Shown: positions 49,265 through 59,297 of the stretch, in pieces | How the letters are laid out: each line of letters opens with the position of its first letter | How positions within the stretch are numbered: position 1 is the stretch's first letter | NCBI RefSeq assembly: GCF_000732945.1 | Contig: NZ_CP008944.1 | Coordinates: forward strand, 1,541,784-1,605,783 | Source of the DNA: Corynebacterium atypicum | GTDB lineage: Bacteria > Actinomycetota > Actinomycetes > Mycobacteriales > Mycobacteriaceae | Reading direction: 5' to 3' | DNA length: 64,000 nucleotides | Translations under genes and position numbers: made by a program | Notes under the pieces: generated by a model | Told to the model about the DNA's origin: nothing | Database searches by the model: none | Seen by the model: only the letters and a program-made list of their open reading frames with translations

Positions 49265-49824
49265 CCAGCCGGGGCCGGCTCTGGCTCCGGAGCCGGCGCC
49301 ACCGGCGTCTGCGCCTGGCACAGCTGCGGGACCTCCTCCGGCGGCACTGTATTCGTCACCAACGTGCAAGCCCACGACTGCGAAAGCTTCCACGTGCCGC
49401 CCTCATGAATGAACTCGACCCCCTCGGCCACCTGCGGCTCCCGATCCGGCAGCGTGAACGTCACATTCGCCAAATACGAATCCGGGGTGTAGCCCGGCAG
49501 AATCGGATCCACCACAGTGAACTGTGCGCCAGACTCAGCCTGGGAGGCCGCCATCACGTCGAAAAGCTCCGGCGCCGTCTCACCGCCCTGGACCGTCTGC
49601 GTCTTCTGCTCAAGCGGGACATTCGGGTCCGTCGCACGGGCCAAAACAGCGTTGAGCTCCTCCAGGGTCGGCTGCTGAACGGCGGAACTCGCGTCCGCAG
49701 ACGCCGTCGTTGCCTGAGACTTAGCCGTCGACGACTCCGTCTTCTCAGCATCCTTCGAGCAGGCGCCCAACACTAGGGGCACGGTCACAGCAAGAGCCGC
49801 TGCAGTAATCTTCGTCAGCTTCAC
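49261..49824 (-). CDS. Lipoprotein with Mtb12-like domain
   Basis: A 187-aa lipoprotein (lipobox LVLGAC). A Ser/Ala/Thr-rich linker leads to a domain resembling the mycobacterial low-molecular-weight antigen Mtb12: TLEELNAVLARATDPNVPLEQKT near residue 53, then FTVVDPILPGYTPDSYLANVTF. It ends in a Pro/Ala/Glu repeat (APAPEPEPAPAG). GAGGAGAAATCGTG precedes the ATG. Function unknown, located on the cell surface. Confidence 0.75.
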   Translation of the reverse strand: MKLTKITAAALAVTVPLVLGACSKDAEKTESSTAKSQATTASADASSAVQQPTLEELNAVLARATDPNVPLEQKTQTVQGGETAPELFDVMAASQAESGAQFTVVDPILPGYTPDSYLANVTFTLPDREPQVAEGVEFIHEGGTWKLSQSWACTLVTNTVPPEEVPQLCQAQTPVAPAPEPEPAPAG

Positions 49825-49865
49825 GATTTCTCCTCGCAGCTTGAAAATGGGGCTTCGGGCTCACT

Positions 49866-51197
49866 TTACACATCCGCCAGCCACGGACCCCAATCCAAAG
49901 AATCCACCGGATCCGCCGCCTCAAGATCCGGGTCATCAACACCAAAAGTACGGATCCTGCCCGGTCCCGTAGACCGCGACTCAAACCGCACCGTCACCTT
50001 CCCCACACCCGTGCCCTGAATCCAACCATGCCCAAACCTGGGGTGCCACACATCCTGCGTTGCCCGCCGCTTACCCTCCTCATCAACCGGCACATCCACC
50101 GAAACGTCAGCGACCTCAACCCGGCGATCCAACTCCGGAAACAACACATCCTGCCGCGCCGAATCTAAACCAGAAAACCCCACGCCAACCAAACGGATCG
50201 GCCCCACCTCACCCGGATACCGCGTCAACCGAGCCGCCACCGCAAGCAACGTCTCCACATCATCCGTAGCATAATTCAACGTCGCCGAACGCGACTCAAT
50301 ACGAAAATCCGCCATCCGCAACTTCACCGTCACCGTACGCGCCCCGCGGCCGTCGGAAAGCAACCTCCGATGCGCATCCCGCCCCGCCCGCTCCACCGCC
50401 GCATCCACCTGGCCGCGCGTCACCAAATCCCGCGGATACGTATGCTCAGCCGACACCGACTTCGCCGCCGCCCGCGGCTCCACCGGGCGATCATCGACGC
50501 CGCGCGCAAGACCCCACAACGCCACCCCCACCGTCGAACCCAAAATGAGCTCCACATCGCGCCGCGGCAACGCAGCAAACTGCCCAATCGTCTCCACACC
50601 AGCCTGACGCAACTTCTCCGCAGTCACCGGGCCCACACCCCACAACCTCCCCACCGGCAACGGCCGCAAAAAACCCAATTCCTCAGACTTTTCCAACACA
50701 CACATCCCATCCGGCTTCGCCTCCCCCGATCCAATTTTGGCAAACTGCTTACCCGACCCAGCGCCCACCGACGCCGCCAACCCCGCCTCCGTGCGGATAA
50801 CCGAACGCAACTCGCCAGCAAAGTCGCGCACCTTCGCCACCGATGCACCCTGCAACTGCGGAGGCTCCAGAAACGCCTCATCAATCGACAGCTGCTCCAT
50901 CCGATCCTCAGGAACGAACCGGGAAATAATCTCGAACACCCGGCGCGACGCCGTCGCATACACCGCCTTCCGTGGGGAAACCACCACAGCCGACGGGCCC
51001 ACCAAAGACACCGCACGGTGCATCGGCATTGCCGAATGAGCACCGAACCTGCGGGCCTCATACGAACAACCCGCGACCACACCGCGCCCACTCACCCCAC
51101 CAACCAGCACCGGACGACCCCGCAAAGTAGGGCGAGTCAACTGCTCACAAGACGCAAAAAACGCATCCATATCGACATGAAGAACCCACCGCTGCAT
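49866..51197 (-). CDS. dinB: DNA polymerase IV
   Basis: A 443-aa Y-family translesion polymerase. Catalytic acidic residues lie in LHVDMDAFFASCEQ (near residue 8) and LSIDEAFLE (near residue 105). YEARRFGAHSAMPMHRA and the little-finger domain follow. The C-terminus has no clear beta-clamp motif beyond a short acidic tail (VDSLDWGPWLADV). TAATCT (51204-51209) lies 6 nt before the ATG, consistent with a leaderless mRNA. No LexA box is seen in the 160-nt divergent gap. Confidence 0.92.
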   Translation of the reverse strand: MQRWVLHVDMDAFFASCEQLTRPTLRGRPVLVGGVSGRGVVAGCSYEARRFGAHSAMPMHRAVSLVGPSAVVVSPRKAVYATASRRVFEIISRFVPEDRMEQLSIDEAFLEPPQLQGASVAKVRDFAGELRSVIRTEAGLAASVGAGSGKQFAKIGSGEAKPDGMCVLEKSEELGFLRPLPVGRLWGVGPVTAEKLRQAGVETIGQFAALPRRDVELILGSTVGVALWGLARGVDDRPVEPRAAAKSVSAEHTYPRDLVTRGQVDAAVERAGRDAHRRLLSDGRGARTVTVKLRMADFRIESRSATLNYATDDVETLLAVAARLTRYPGEVGPIRLVGVGFSGLDSARQDVLFPELDRRVEVADVSVDVPVDEEGKRRATQDVWHPRFGHGWIQGTGVGKVTVRFESRSTGPGRIRTFGVDDPDLEAADPVDSLDWGPWLADV

Positions 51198-51360
51198 ATC
51201 CCCAGATTAACGAGGCCGGCGACGCATCTTAGCCGCAACCGGACCCTACGTGCAGAAAACGGCGGATGCACTCGCCAAACCTGTGGATAACCCTCATCCA
51301 TCCCCACGTGCGGAATTTTCCCAACCCCTCGCCCCCACAGGCGCACCTAAGCTCCACACC

Positions 51361-52533
51361 ATGAACATCGCAGACCTGCTTAGGGAGCTTCGCACCCGCG
51401 GCATCGACCTCGCAAAGCACTGCTACCGAACCAGTCAAACCACCGCCCGGGCCCGCGAAGCAATCGCCGAAGAATTCGGGCTCCCCCGCGTCACCGCAGG
51501 GCGCTGGATGCGAATGAGCGCAAGCTTCTACGGACCTCCAGAAGACCCCAACGAACGACGCTTGTGCGACGCGACAAACCAACTCAGCGCACAACTACAC
51601 CTGAGCATCGACCACCTACTAGCCATCTACACGTCACTGCGCTACCTCTCGCCCGACGCCGAAGAAAGCCGCGAAGACGCGCGCGCATGGATCACCGTAC
51701 GAAGCGGAGGACTCACCGTCGACGAATTAAAAGCCCTAGCCAACTCCCACATTCGGGATCTCAACGAAGGCCTTGACATCGTGCCCGCACCCTCGCGTAG
51801 ATACTTCCGCGCATCCCGGATAACCGACGCCCGCGGCATGCGCTACGCGACCGTATGCCTCCCCGAAGACACCATGGCCCACCTCGTGCGGAATTTACAT
51901 GAACGGGCAACCACGCTGCGTAAGCGAAACCAAAACCTCACCCACCAGCAAGCCATGGCCGACGCCCTGGTAGAACAGCACCACCTCGGGACGTCGGAAA
52001 GCCCCTACCTACAGCCAGCCGTACTCATCACCATGGACGACCTCGAAGGCAGAGGCGACGGCACCTACGCAACCACCGATGGAACCCTCGTTACCCCGTC
52101 CGAATACGCACAAACAAAACTCGCACCCTATGGGCTCTGCCTCGTGTACGACGACCAGGCCCAGCCCGTCGACCTCTTTCGCACGAAACGGGTAGCCAAC
52201 GACAAACAGCGCGCCATCATCTCCATCGACCAACTCCTGTGCGCCGACCCGAGCTGCACCCACACAGTGGCCACATCCCAGATCCACCACATCGTCCCCT
52301 GGGTCCGCGGAGGAAACACCAACCTGGATAACCTCGTCGGCGCCTGCGCCACCCACAACGCGCGAAACGACGACAACCCAGACAGACCTCCCCGGAACGG
52401 GAAACTCGAGCGATGCGCCCACACCGGGCAGGCCGGATGGAGGCCCCCAAACCAGGACCATCTCCGCTTCAACCGACACCCCATCATGGCCAAAGCGGGG
52501 CGGAAGTGGGCGCTTAGCAAGATCGCTGCGTAA
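51361..52533 (+). CDS. HNH endonuclease domain protein (DUF222-like)
   Basis: A 390-aa protein with a helical N-terminal region (about residues 1-250, DUF222-like) and a C-terminal HNH nuclease domain: CADPSCTHTVATSQIHHIVPWVRGGNTNLDNLVGACATHN, in two parts from about residue 295. The CxxxC zinc site, HH, N and H are all present. Such genes are abundant in Corynebacterium and often variable between strains; their target is unknown. ATG 51361 has TAAGCT (51348-51353) 7 nt upstream and no Shine-Dalgarno. Confidence 0.8.
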   Translation: MNIADLLRELRTRGIDLAKHCYRTSQTTARAREAIAEEFGLPRVTAGRWMRMSASFYGPPEDPNERRLCDATNQLSAQLHLSIDHLLAIYTSLRYLSPDAEESREDARAWITVRSGGLTVDELKALANSHIRDLNEGLDIVPAPSRRYFRASRITDARGMRYATVCLPEDTMAHLVRNLHERATTLRKRNQNLTHQQAMADALVEQHHLGTSESPYLQPAVLITMDDLEGRGDGTYATTDGTLVTPSEYAQTKLAPYGLCLVYDDQAQPVDLFRTKRVANDKQRAIISIDQLLCADPSCTHTVATSQIHHIVPWVRGGNTNLDNLVGACATHNARNDDNPDRPPRNGKLERCAHTGQAGWRPPNQDHLRFNRHPIMAKAGRKWALSKIAA

Positions 52534-52563
52534 GGGTAGGCAGACTTGGAAAGCAAGCCGTAG

Positions 52564-55500
52564 CTAAGCTTTTCCAAGCACCGCCGTAACCCCATCCACG
52601 ATCTCGTGCGGATTTTCTTCAGCGGGGATCGCATCGACCAGGCTAAAGGACGTAGCGAGCACCTCACGGGCAATCCAGCCCTGGTGCTGCTTCGCCCACT
52701 TCAGCCTGTCTTCGCCCACGGCCAATTGCACGGTAATCCGATCCGATACCTGAAGCGCTTCAGCCTTGCGAGCATCCTGGAGCCCTCGGATAACGTCGGC
52801 CGCCCAACCTTCGGATTCCAGTTCTTCGGTAAACTCGAGATCCAGAACGACGAGGCCATCATGGCCTTCGATCTGCGCTGTTGAATCTGGATTCTCGGCT
52901 ACCAGCCGCTCGGAGAATTCGTCGGGTTTCAGCTCCACTCCGTCCGCTACGACACGCTCCTCCTCACGGACGTAGTGACCAGCTTTGACTGCCTTGATCG
53001 CTTTTTGCACATCCTTGCCAAGCCGCGGACCAGCAACCTTAGCATTAACTACGACCTCGAAAGTCCCCACGGAGTCAACCTCGTCGGTGAAAATGACTTC
53101 CTTGACGTTGACTTCGTCCCGAATAATGCCAGCGAACGCTTCAAGCTCGTGAACGTTGGGAAGAGCAACTGTCAGACGCCGAAGCGGCAACCTGTTGCGC
53201 AGCTTGTGCGATTTACGGATTGACGACGCCGCGGAGCACACTGCACGTGCGGCGTCCATCGCTGCGACAAGCTTGTGGTCCGCACGAAAATCGTCCGGAT
53301 TCGGGAAATCGGTCAGGTGAACTGAACGGCCGCCAGTCAGACCGCGCCAAATAACTTCCGAAATCATTGGCAACAAGGGAGCGGCCACCCGGGTGAGCGT
53401 TTCCAGCACGGTGAAGAGCGTGTTAAACGCCTCCGGGTGCTCCGTATCGCCGGCCCAGAATCGGTCGCGCGATCGGCGGACATACCAGTTGGTCAAGGCG
53501 TCGCAGAACCACCTAATTTCATCGCACGCCTTCGAAATATCGGTGTTATCGAGGGATTTCTGAACATTCCGCACGAGATCGTGCAGTTTTGCGAGGATGT
53601 AACGATCCAGGATGTCCTCGCTGTCCACGGACCACTGAGCCTCTTTAGCTGAGTAAAGCTTCAGGAACGTGTAGGCGTTCCACATCGGCAGCAATGCCTG
53701 GCGCACGCCTTCTCGAATGCCCTGCTCGGTGACGATGAGATTCCCCCCACGAAGGATGGGCGAGCTCATCAGGAACCACCGCATCGCATCTGACCCGTCA
53801 CGATCGAAAACTTCGTTGACGTTGGGATAGTTGCCCTTTGACTTGGACATCTTTAGCCCGTCGTTGCCCAGCACGATGCCGTGCGCTACGACTTTTTTGT
53901 AGGCCGGGCGTCCGAAGAGCGCCGTCGATAGAGCGTGCATCACGTAGAACCAGCCACGGGTCTGACCGATGTACTCGACGATGAAGTCCGCAGGCGAGTG
54001 GCTTTCGAACCACTCTTTGTTCTCGAACGGATAGTGTTTTTGGGCAAACGGCATGGATCCCGAGTCAAACCACACGTCGAGCACGTCAGGGACTCGTCGC
54101 ATGGTCGATTTTCCGGAGGGGTCGTCGGGGTTGGGCCGGGTTAGTTCGTCGATGTAGGGCCGATGTAGGGATTTGGGACGCTCACCGAAGTCTTTCTCTA
54201 GTTCGTCGAGGGATCCGTAGACGTCGACTCGCGGGTAGTCGGGGTTGTCCGAAATCCAGGCGGGGATCGGCGAGCCCCAGTAGCGCGACCTGGAGATGTT
54301 CCAGTCTCTGGCGCCTTCCAGCCACTTGCCAAATTGCCCATCGCGCACGTGGTCGGGGATCCATTCGATGTGGTCGTGGTTCAGCTGGACCATGAGATCG
54401 CGGAACTTGGTCACGGAGATGAACCAGCTGGGCAGTGCCATGTAGATTAGCAGCTGGCCCGACCGCCACGAGTGGGGGTAGGAGTGTTCGATGGTCTGGT
54501 GGCGGAAGACCCTGCCTTTGGCTTTGAGGTCGCGGATAATGTTTTTGTTCGCGTCGAAGACGAGCTGGCCTGCGTAGTCAGGCACCAGGTTGGTGAATTT
54601 CCCGTCCATGTCGACGGGGATAACGAGGTCGATGCCGTTGTCTTTGCAGACGGCCATATCGTCTTCGCCGAAGGCCGGCGCTTGGTGCACGATGCCGGTG
54701 CCGTCCTCGGTGGTGACATAGTCAGCGCCGAGGATCCGGAAGGCGCCATTTTCCGCACGGTCGTGGAAGTAGTCGAAGATGGGCTGATAGGTCAGTCCGA
54801 CGAGTTCCTTGCCTTTGAAGCTGGCGATGAGCTCGGCGTCGTCGCCAAGCTCTTTGGCGTAGCTGTTTTTGAGCTCGGCGGCGATGAGGATTTTCTGCCC
54901 AGTGAATTCCTGCACGGAGGAGTTTTTCCCCACGTTGAGGAGTTGGTAGTCGACGTCGGGATGCACGGCGAGTGCGAGGTTGGAGGGCAGCGTCCACGGG
55001 GTGGTGGTCCAGGCAATTGCCGACGCCCCGTGCAGCTCCGGGTGATTTCCCCACGTAAGGGTGGCGGGGGTGTCGGGCCAGGCCCCGGTGAGCGGCATGG
55101 TCACGGTGAGCGTCGGGTCCTGCCGCATTTTGTAGGAGTCGTCGAGTCGGGTCTCTTGGTTGGATAGCGGCGTGTGCTCGGCCCAGGAGTAGGGCAAAAC
55201 TCTAAAGCCTTGGTAGATCAGGCCTTTGTCGTAGAGCTGTTTGAAGGCCCAGATCACGGATTCCATGTAGGTGAGGTCCATGGTCTTGTAGCCGCCGTCG
55301 AAGTCGACCCAGCGGGCTTGCCGGGTGACGTATTCTTGCCATTCGTCGGTGTATTCGAGGACGGATTTGGCGCAGTACGCGTTGAATTCTGCCAGGCCCA
55401 TGTCGTGGATCTGGACTTTGTCGGTGATGCCTAGTTGTTTTTCGGCTTCGAGTTCAGCGGGCAGCCCGTGGGTGTCCCATCCGAAGACGCGGGGCACGTG

Positions 55501-55764
55501 GTAGCCACGCATGGTTTTGTAGCGCGGCACGATGTCTTTGACGTAGCCGGTCAGTAGGTGCCCGTAGTGGGGCAGTCCGTTGGCGAAGGGCGGGCCGTCG
55601 TAGAAGACGTAGTCGGGCTGGCCTTCGCGCTGGCGGAGGCTTTCTTGGAAGGTGTCGTTTTCTTTCCAGTACTGGAGGACGTTTTCTTCCATTTTGGCGA
55701 ATTCGGTGTGTCCGCCTGTGAGGTCAACGAGTGGGTAGACGTTGCCGACTGCTTCTTTTGTCAT
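52564..55764 (-). CDS. ileS: Isoleucyl-tRNA synthetase
   Basis: IleRS (1066 aa) charges tRNA-Ile. The class-I motifs are the HIGH variant in [21 protein letters not shown] and [16 protein letters not shown]1 editing domain (about residues 190-400) contains the conserved [22 protein letters not shown] region. The length and C-terminal part fit the large eukaryote-like clade common in actinobacteria. A perfect GGAGGAAGC precedes ATG 55764, and this ribosome binding site is the target of the T-box leader upstream. Confidence 0.96.
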   Translation of the reverse strand: MTKEAVGNVYPLVDLTGGHTEFAKMEENVLQYWKENDTFQESLRQREGQPDYVFYDGPPFANGLPHYGHLLTGYVKDIVPRYKTMRGYHVPRVFGWDTHGLPAELEAEKQLGITDKVQIHDMGLAEFNAYCAKSVLEYTDEWQEYVTRQARWVDFDGGYKTMDLTYMESVIWAFKQLYDKGLIYQGFRVLPYSWAEHTPLSNQETRLDDSYKMRQDPTLTVTMPLTGAWPDTPATLTWGNHPELHGASAIAWTTTPWTLPSNLALAVHPDVDYQLLNVGKNSSVQEFTGQKILIAAELKNSYAKELGDDAELIASFKGKELVGLTYQPIFDYFHDRAENGAFRILGADYVTTEDGTGIVHQAPAFGEDDMAVCKDNGIDLVIPVDMDGKFTNLVPDYAGQLVFDANKNIIRDLKAKGRVFRHQTIEHSYPHSWRSGQLLIYMALPSWFISVTKFRDLMVQLNHDHIEWIPDHVRDGQFGKWLEGARDWNISRSRYWGSPIPAWISDNPDYPRVDVYGSLDELEKDFGERPKSLHRPYIDELTRPNPDDPSGKSTMRRVPDVLDVWFDSGSMPFAQKHYPFENKEWFESHSPADFIVEYIGQTRGWFYVMHALSTALFGRPAYKKVVAHGIVLGNDGLKMSKSKGNYPNVNEVFDRDGSDAMRWFLMSSPILRGGNLIVTEQGIREGVRQALLPMWNAYTFLKLYSAKEAQWSVDSEDILDRYILAKLHDLVRNVQKSLDNTDISKACDEIRWFCDALTNWYVRRSRDRFWAGDTEHPEAFNTLFTVLETLTRVAAPLLPMISEVIWRGLTGGRSVHLTDFPNPDDFRADHKLVAAMDAARAVCSAASSIRKSHKLRNRLPLRRLTVALPNVHELEAFAGIIRDEVNVKEVIFTDEVDSVGTFEVVVNAKVAGPRLGKDVQKAIKAVKAGHYVREEERVVADGVELKPDEFSERLVAENPDSTAQIEGHDGLVVLDLEFTEELESEGWAADVIRGLQDARKAEALQVSDRITVQLAVGEDRLKWAKQHQGWIAREVLATSFSLVDAIPAEENPHEIVDGVTAVLGKA

Positions 55765-55770
55765 GCTTCC

Positions 55771-55961
55771 TCCACGGTGCTTTTCGACGTCGGCGGGGAC
55801 GAACATCGTCGGATGCCCGCGGTACCACCCCGCTTGCCGCGTGTGCGGCCGCTTCGTTGTGGAGGAAGGTGACGGTTCCCACCCGTCCGGTTCTACTAGG
55901 CCTTGGTGGGGCTGTTCTGCCGGAAGGCTCCCCGGTGATGGCCGGATCTGTGCCTGTGTTG
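55771..55961 (-). promoter_or_regulatory. T-box riboswitch controlling ileS translation
   Basis: The minus-strand leader contains the T-box core GGGTGGTACCGCGGGC (55815-55830, with TGGTACC pairing the tRNA acceptor end). A short 5' hairpin, CCGG-CCATCA-CCGG, carries the isoleucine codon ATC in its loop (55937-55939). The sequence from there to the GGAGGAAGC is typical of the short-stem-I actinobacterial T-boxes, which free the ribosome binding site when uncharged tRNA-Ile binds. A -10-like TACACT (55968-55973) lies just upstream. Confidence 0.88.
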
Positions 55962-55965
55962 TGTT

Positions 55966-56190
55966 TTAGTGTAGCTTACGACGCCGGCGACGCGTGCGTC
56001 GGAGGTCGATGATCCAGGCGATCGTCGCTGCGGCGAGGGTGAGAAAAAGCCCCACGATAGAGAGGGGGTGTCCGGTGGTGACGGTGAGGACGAGGAGCAC
56101 GAAGGCACATAGCGCCAACCCTATGGTGATGAGTGTCATGGCGTAAAAAAGTTGGCGCCCGACCCCGTTGGTTAATGGGGTGGACGCCAT
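55966..56190 (-). CDS. Small two-helix membrane protein upstream of ileS
   Basis: A 74-aa protein with two hydrophobic helices (about residues 14-38 and 43-62) and a very basic end (DLRRTRRRRRKLH). No family recognised. It lies between divIVA and ileS in the same direction; the ileS -10 box overlaps its stop codon. ATG 56190 lacks a strong Shine-Dalgarno. Similar small membrane proteins occur in this place in other corynebacteria. Confidence 0.6.
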   Translation of the reverse strand: MASTPLTNGVGRQLFYAMTLITIGLALCAFVLLVLTVTTGHPLSIVGLFLTLAAATIAWIIDLRRTRRRRRKLH

Positions 56191-56206
56191 CGGGAGTCAA
56201 TCGTTT

Positions 56207-57010
56207 TTACCCTTGGTTGCCCTCGGCAGGATTGGGGGCGTGGGATCCGCGGCTTTCGAGCTCTTCAAGCTGGGATTCGAGCATCGTCTTCAGCCTGGTG
56301 CGGTATTCGCGCTCGAAGGTACGCAGTTCTGCGATGCGCGTCTCGAGGGCGGTTTGCTGCTGCTTGACGGTGGTCATGATCTCGGTGTGCTTGCGCTCTG
56401 CCTCGCGCTGCAGGTTGGCGGCTTTTTCTTCTGCCTGGCGTATCTGCGCCTGTGCGCGTGAGTTGGCTTCGGAGGTGGTTTGCGCGGCTTTCTTTTCGGC
56501 CTCTGCGACGAGCGATTTGGCTCGGTTGTCGGCGTCGGTGATCTGCTTTTCTGCGGATGCCCGGGCCTCGTCGAGCATGGAGGTGGATTCGGCCTGGGCC
56601 TCGGAGGTGAGGCGGTCGGCCATTTCCTGCGCCAGCCCGAGGACCTTGGCCGCCTGCATGTGGGTGTCGGCTGTGGCGATCTCGGGCTGGTTTTCTGCGC
56701 GCCCGGCTTCGGCTGCGGCCTGCTCGGCTTTCGCGGCACGCTGCTGGGCGTCGTGTAGTTTCGCCTCGTACTCTTGGCGGATTTTGGCCTCGAGTTCTTT
56801 GCGAACTGTGGTGTCGTCGGTGGCGCCGGGAGTGCCGCTTTGCAGCTCGCTAACGCGCTGGAGGAGGTCTTCCTTTTCTTCAGTCAGCTGGGCGAGGGTG
56901 TCCTCGACGAGGTCGAGGAACTGGTCTACCTCGTCCTCGTTGTAGCCCCGCTTGCCGATTGGCGGCTTACTAAAAGCGACGTTGTGCACATCAGCTGGTG
57001 TCAGCGGCAT
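56207..57010 (-). CDS. divIVA: Cell-division/polar growth protein DivIVA (Wag31)
   Basis: A 267-aa coiled-coil protein that marks the poles and directs apical wall growth. The N-terminal DivIVA domain ([20 protein letters not shown], then [18 protein letters not shown], residues 1-60) binds curved membrane. Two coiled-coil blocks follow (about residues 75-100 and 120-255), separated by an Ala/Glu/Gln-rich linker. The end ([12 protein letters not shown]) is flexible. Phosphorylated homologues exist in mycobacteria. GAAGGGAACGCCC precedes the ATG. Confidence 0.95.
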   Translation of the reverse strand: MPLTPADVHNVAFSKPPIGKRGYNEDEVDQFLDLVEDTLAQLTEEKEDLLQRVSELQSGTPGATDDTTVRKELEAKIRQEYEAKLHDAQQRAAKAEQAAAEAGRAENQPEIATADTHMQAAKVLGLAQEMADRLTSEAQAESTSMLDEARASAEKQITDADNRAKSLVAEAEKKAAQTTSEANSRAQAQIRQAEEKAANLQREAERKHTEIMTTVKQQQTALETRIAELRTFEREYRTRLKTMLESQLEELESRGSHAPNPAEGNQG

Positions 57011-57175
57011 GGGCGTTCCCTTCGATTCACAGTGTCAGGGCCGTGTGGCCCGGAGAGCTTCTATTTTTGATGTCGTTGCTACCCCGACAGTCTACCGGCG
57101 GCAACGTGGGGAAGCCGGGGCCTCCCTATAATCTTTAGTTGATTTTGCGAGATTATGCCACCCACCACGCCCATT

Positions 57176-57195
57176 TACCGGCGATTTTGCCGGTA
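57176..57195 (-). terminator. Short hairpin between yggT and divIVA
   Basis: TACCGGC (57176-57182) pairs with GCCGGTA (57189-57195) around GATTTT. The stem is only 7 bp and lacks a long U tract, so it may be a weak terminator or a processing site. The remainder of the 199-nt gap is AT-richer than its flanks and probably holds the divIVA promoter. Confidence 0.4.
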
Positions 57196-57209
57196 TTGGT
57201 CGCCGGCTT

Positions 57210-57500
57210 TTAGAGGAGCGCCAGCCGAATAAGCTGACTGAGCAGTGCGAGGATGACGAACAGCACGATGACGGAGACGTCGAGCGCCACTCCGCCCATG
57301 CGCAGCGGCGGGATGAGTTTGCGCAGCGCTTTGACTGGCGGATCGGTGATCATAAATAGCGGTTCGGCAACCACGTAAAACCAGCTCGGCGGCCGAAACG
57401 AGCGCGAGAAGGATCGGATGACCTCAATGACGATGCGGGCCACCAGGATCAGCTGGAAGAGCTGGATGAGAACGAGCAGCAGAATTCCGACTTGGTTCAC
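57210..57500 (-). CDS. YggT-family membrane protein
   Basis: A 96-aa YggT/CCB3 protein with two membrane helices (about residues 3-28 and 72-95). Between them is the family signature FRPPSWFYVVAEPLFMITDPPVKALRKLIPPLRMGG. It lies between sepF and divIVA, as in most actinobacteria, and is thought to help division or osmotic resistance; the exact role is open. TAAAGT lies 8 nt before the GTG start. Confidence 0.85.
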   Translation of the reverse strand: MNQVGILLLVLIQLFQLILVARIVIEVIRSFSRSFRPPSWFYVVAEPLFMITDPPVKALRKLIPPLRMGGVALDVSVIVLFVILALLSQLIRLALL

Positions 57501-57514
57501 GCCGGTCTACTTTA

Positions 57515-57931
57515 TCAGCGCACTCGAGCTGCTCGTTCGAGCTCCGCGCGACCGAAGCGCCCACCCTTCGGGACGACGGCAAACACTCGGGGCGCGACTT
57601 TGAGCATTTCCCCTTCGAGTGCGAAGCAGATCCCGGCGGCGAAGTCGACGATCCGGGTCGCCTCCTTGCGGTCCATGTTGGTGATGTCGAAGACCACGGC
57701 GTCGCCTTCGCGGAAGGGTTCTCCGACGCGCGCAGCCTGGGTGTAGGAGGTCAGCACGACGGGCACGATGTGCGGTTCGCGGCGCGGCGGGGCGTAGTCG
57801 TAGTGCCTTTCGGGCGTAAAGCTGCGTTCGTCGGCGTAGCTGCGTGGCTCATCGGCGTAGTATTCGTCTGCTGCTACGTCGTCGATGGGGCCAAGCCCAA
57901 AGAACTCTTTTGCGTTTCTGATGATCGACAT
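57515..57931 (-). CDS. sepF: Cell-division protein SepF
   Basis: SepF (138 aa) tethers FtsZ to the membrane in actinobacteria, which lack FtsA. The N-terminal membrane-binding helix (SIIRNAKEFFGLG), an acidic/Tyr-rich linker and the globular FtsZ-binding core are visible: GDAVVFDITNMDRKEATRIVDFAAGICFALEG, residues about 80-112. GAGGAAAC precedes the ATG. It lies 14 nt before yggT and 35 nt after yggS. Confidence 0.95.
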   Translation of the reverse strand: MSIIRNAKEFFGLGPIDDVAADEYYADEPRSYADERSFTPERHYDYAPPRREPHIVPVVLTSYTQAARVGEPFREGDAVVFDITNMDRKEATRIVDFAAGICFALEGEMLKVAPRVFAVVPKGGRFGRAELERAARVR

Positions 57932-57966
57932 GTTTCCTCGCGATTCGGGTAGTTTTTCTCAGCTTT

Positions 57967-58647
57967 TTACGCTACCGGCCGGGGGCCGAAGATCTGGGTT
58001 CCGACACGCACGATGTCGCTCCCGGCGGCGATCGCGGCTTCGAGGTCCGCCGACATTCCGGCGGATAGTTCGAGGTCACCGGCGAGCCGACGCGCTGTGC
58101 GGTAGGTTTCTTCCGCATCGGCGCCCAGCGGCGGAACGCACATCAGCCCCCGCAGGTTGAGGTGCTCCGCCTTTTCGATTGCGGCGTACACGTCGTCGAG
58201 GCCGGAAGCGTCAACCCCGCCGCGCGCGGTGTCGCCGTCGGCCGACCACTGCACAAAGCAGTCGAGCGTGCCGGGCGCCCGCTCTCCGCGTTCGATGGCC
58301 CGGGCCACCCCGTGGTCGAGGTGTTCTGCGATGCGCACGCTGTCGACGGAGTGCACGGCCGCCGCCCAGCGGGCGATCGAGTTTGTCTTTTTCGCCTGGA
58401 TTTGGCCGATCATGTGGAAGTTGACTTGGGGCAGGGCCTCGGCTTTAGCGCGTGCTTCTTGTTCTCGGTTCTCGCCGACGGCATCCACTCCCAGCTCCGC
58501 TAGCAATGCGATGTCTTCGACCGGGTGAAACTTGGATACCGGGAGCAGGCGGACGCTTGCGGCGGGTCTGCCGGCGGCTTTTTCTGCTGCGGCGATGCGG
58601 CGACGCACGGAGTCGAGCGCCCGGTGGAGTTCGTCTTTCCTCGTCAT
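57967..58647 (-). CDS. yggS: Pyridoxal phosphate homeostasis protein YggS
   Basis: A 226-aa PLP-binding barrel of the YggS/PLPBP family. The PLP lysine lies in RLLPVSKFHPVEDI near residue 37; GENREQEARAKAE, HMIGQIQAKKTNSI and VRVGTQIFGPRP follow. It keeps free PLP at safe levels. ATG 58647 overlaps the pgeF stop (ATGA), so translation is coupled. Confidence 0.93.
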   Translation of the reverse strand: MTRKDELHRALDSVRRRIAAAEKAAGRPAASVRLLPVSKFHPVEDIALLAELGVDAVGENREQEARAKAEALPQVNFHMIGQIQAKKTNSIARWAAAVHSVDSVRIAEHLDHGVARAIERGERAPGTLDCFVQWSADGDTARGGVDASGLDDVYAAIEKAEHLNLRGLMCVPPLGADAEETYRTARRLAGDLELSAGMSADLEAAIAAGSDIVRVGTQIFGPRPVA

Positions 58648-59297
58648 GGTTGTTCTTCGATCCAAATCAGTCCGGCTTGCCGCCCCGTGGTGTGGGAGCG
58701 CCGGTAAGAAAAGTAGCGCTCGGAGGTGATTGTGTCGTGCTTATCGACGTCCACGTCGCTCACCCCGAGCGTATGCAGTTGACGCGCGATCCCGGCCCGC
58801 AGGTCGAGGTTGCGCTCGCCTATCCGGGCGCCGGGGAGAGTGGCGTCGACTTCGGCGGCCAGCTGCTCAGAAACCTGGTAGCTGGCCCCGCCGGCGGCAG
58901 GGCCTAGCCAGGCGCGCATGGTTTGCGCCTGGGCGCCAAGTTCCAGCATGGTTTCAACGGCGTTGCAAACGATGCCCCTCTGCGCGCCACGGCGTCCCGC
59001 GTGCACCGCCGCGATGACCCCAGACGCGGCGTCGGCAAGCAGCACGGGCACGCAGTCGGCCACGAGGACGGCGAGCACCTGGCCGGGCACGGCGGTGACC
59101 AGACCGTCAGCGTCCAGAACCTGGGGCCCTGGCGCGTCGACCCGGCCGATGTCGGTGGAATGCGTCTGGCGCATCCACGCAATCCGGTAGGGGTCGACGC
59201 CGAGCCGGGCGCGGTTTCTGGCGACAGCCTCCGGGTCGTCGCCGACGTAGTCCGCGAGGTTGCCGCCGAGGCGGCAGGTGAAGGCGTGCCGGATCAT
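58644..59297 (-). CDS. pgeF: Peptidoglycan editing factor PgeF (YfiH/laccase domain)
   Basis: A 217-aa multi-copper-oxidase-like YfiH family protein, which in E. coli removes wrong residues from peptidoglycan precursors. The metal ligands are in QTHSTDIG (His), ADCVPVLLAD (Cys) and VHAGRRGAQRG (His); the last is usually HAGWRG, so the Trp is replaced by Arg. The usual CYEV reads SYQV. The ATG follows the ftsZ TAA without a gap. Confidence 0.88.
   Translation of the reverse strand: MIRHAFTCRLGGNLADYVGDDPEAVARNRARLGVDPYRIAWMRQTHSTDIGRVDAPGPQVLDADGLVTAVPGQVLAVLVADCVPVLLADAASGVIAAVHAGRRGAQRGIVCNAVETMLELGAQAQTMRAWLGPAAGGASYQVSEQLAAEVDATLPGARIGERNLDLRAGIARQLHTLGVSDVDVDKHDTITSERYFSYRRSHTTGRQAGLIWIEEQP

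Noticed and set aside
51198..51360. A LexA/SOS box in the dinB-HNH divergent region
   Set aside because: No TCGAAC-N4-GTTCGA-like sequence is visible on either strand.
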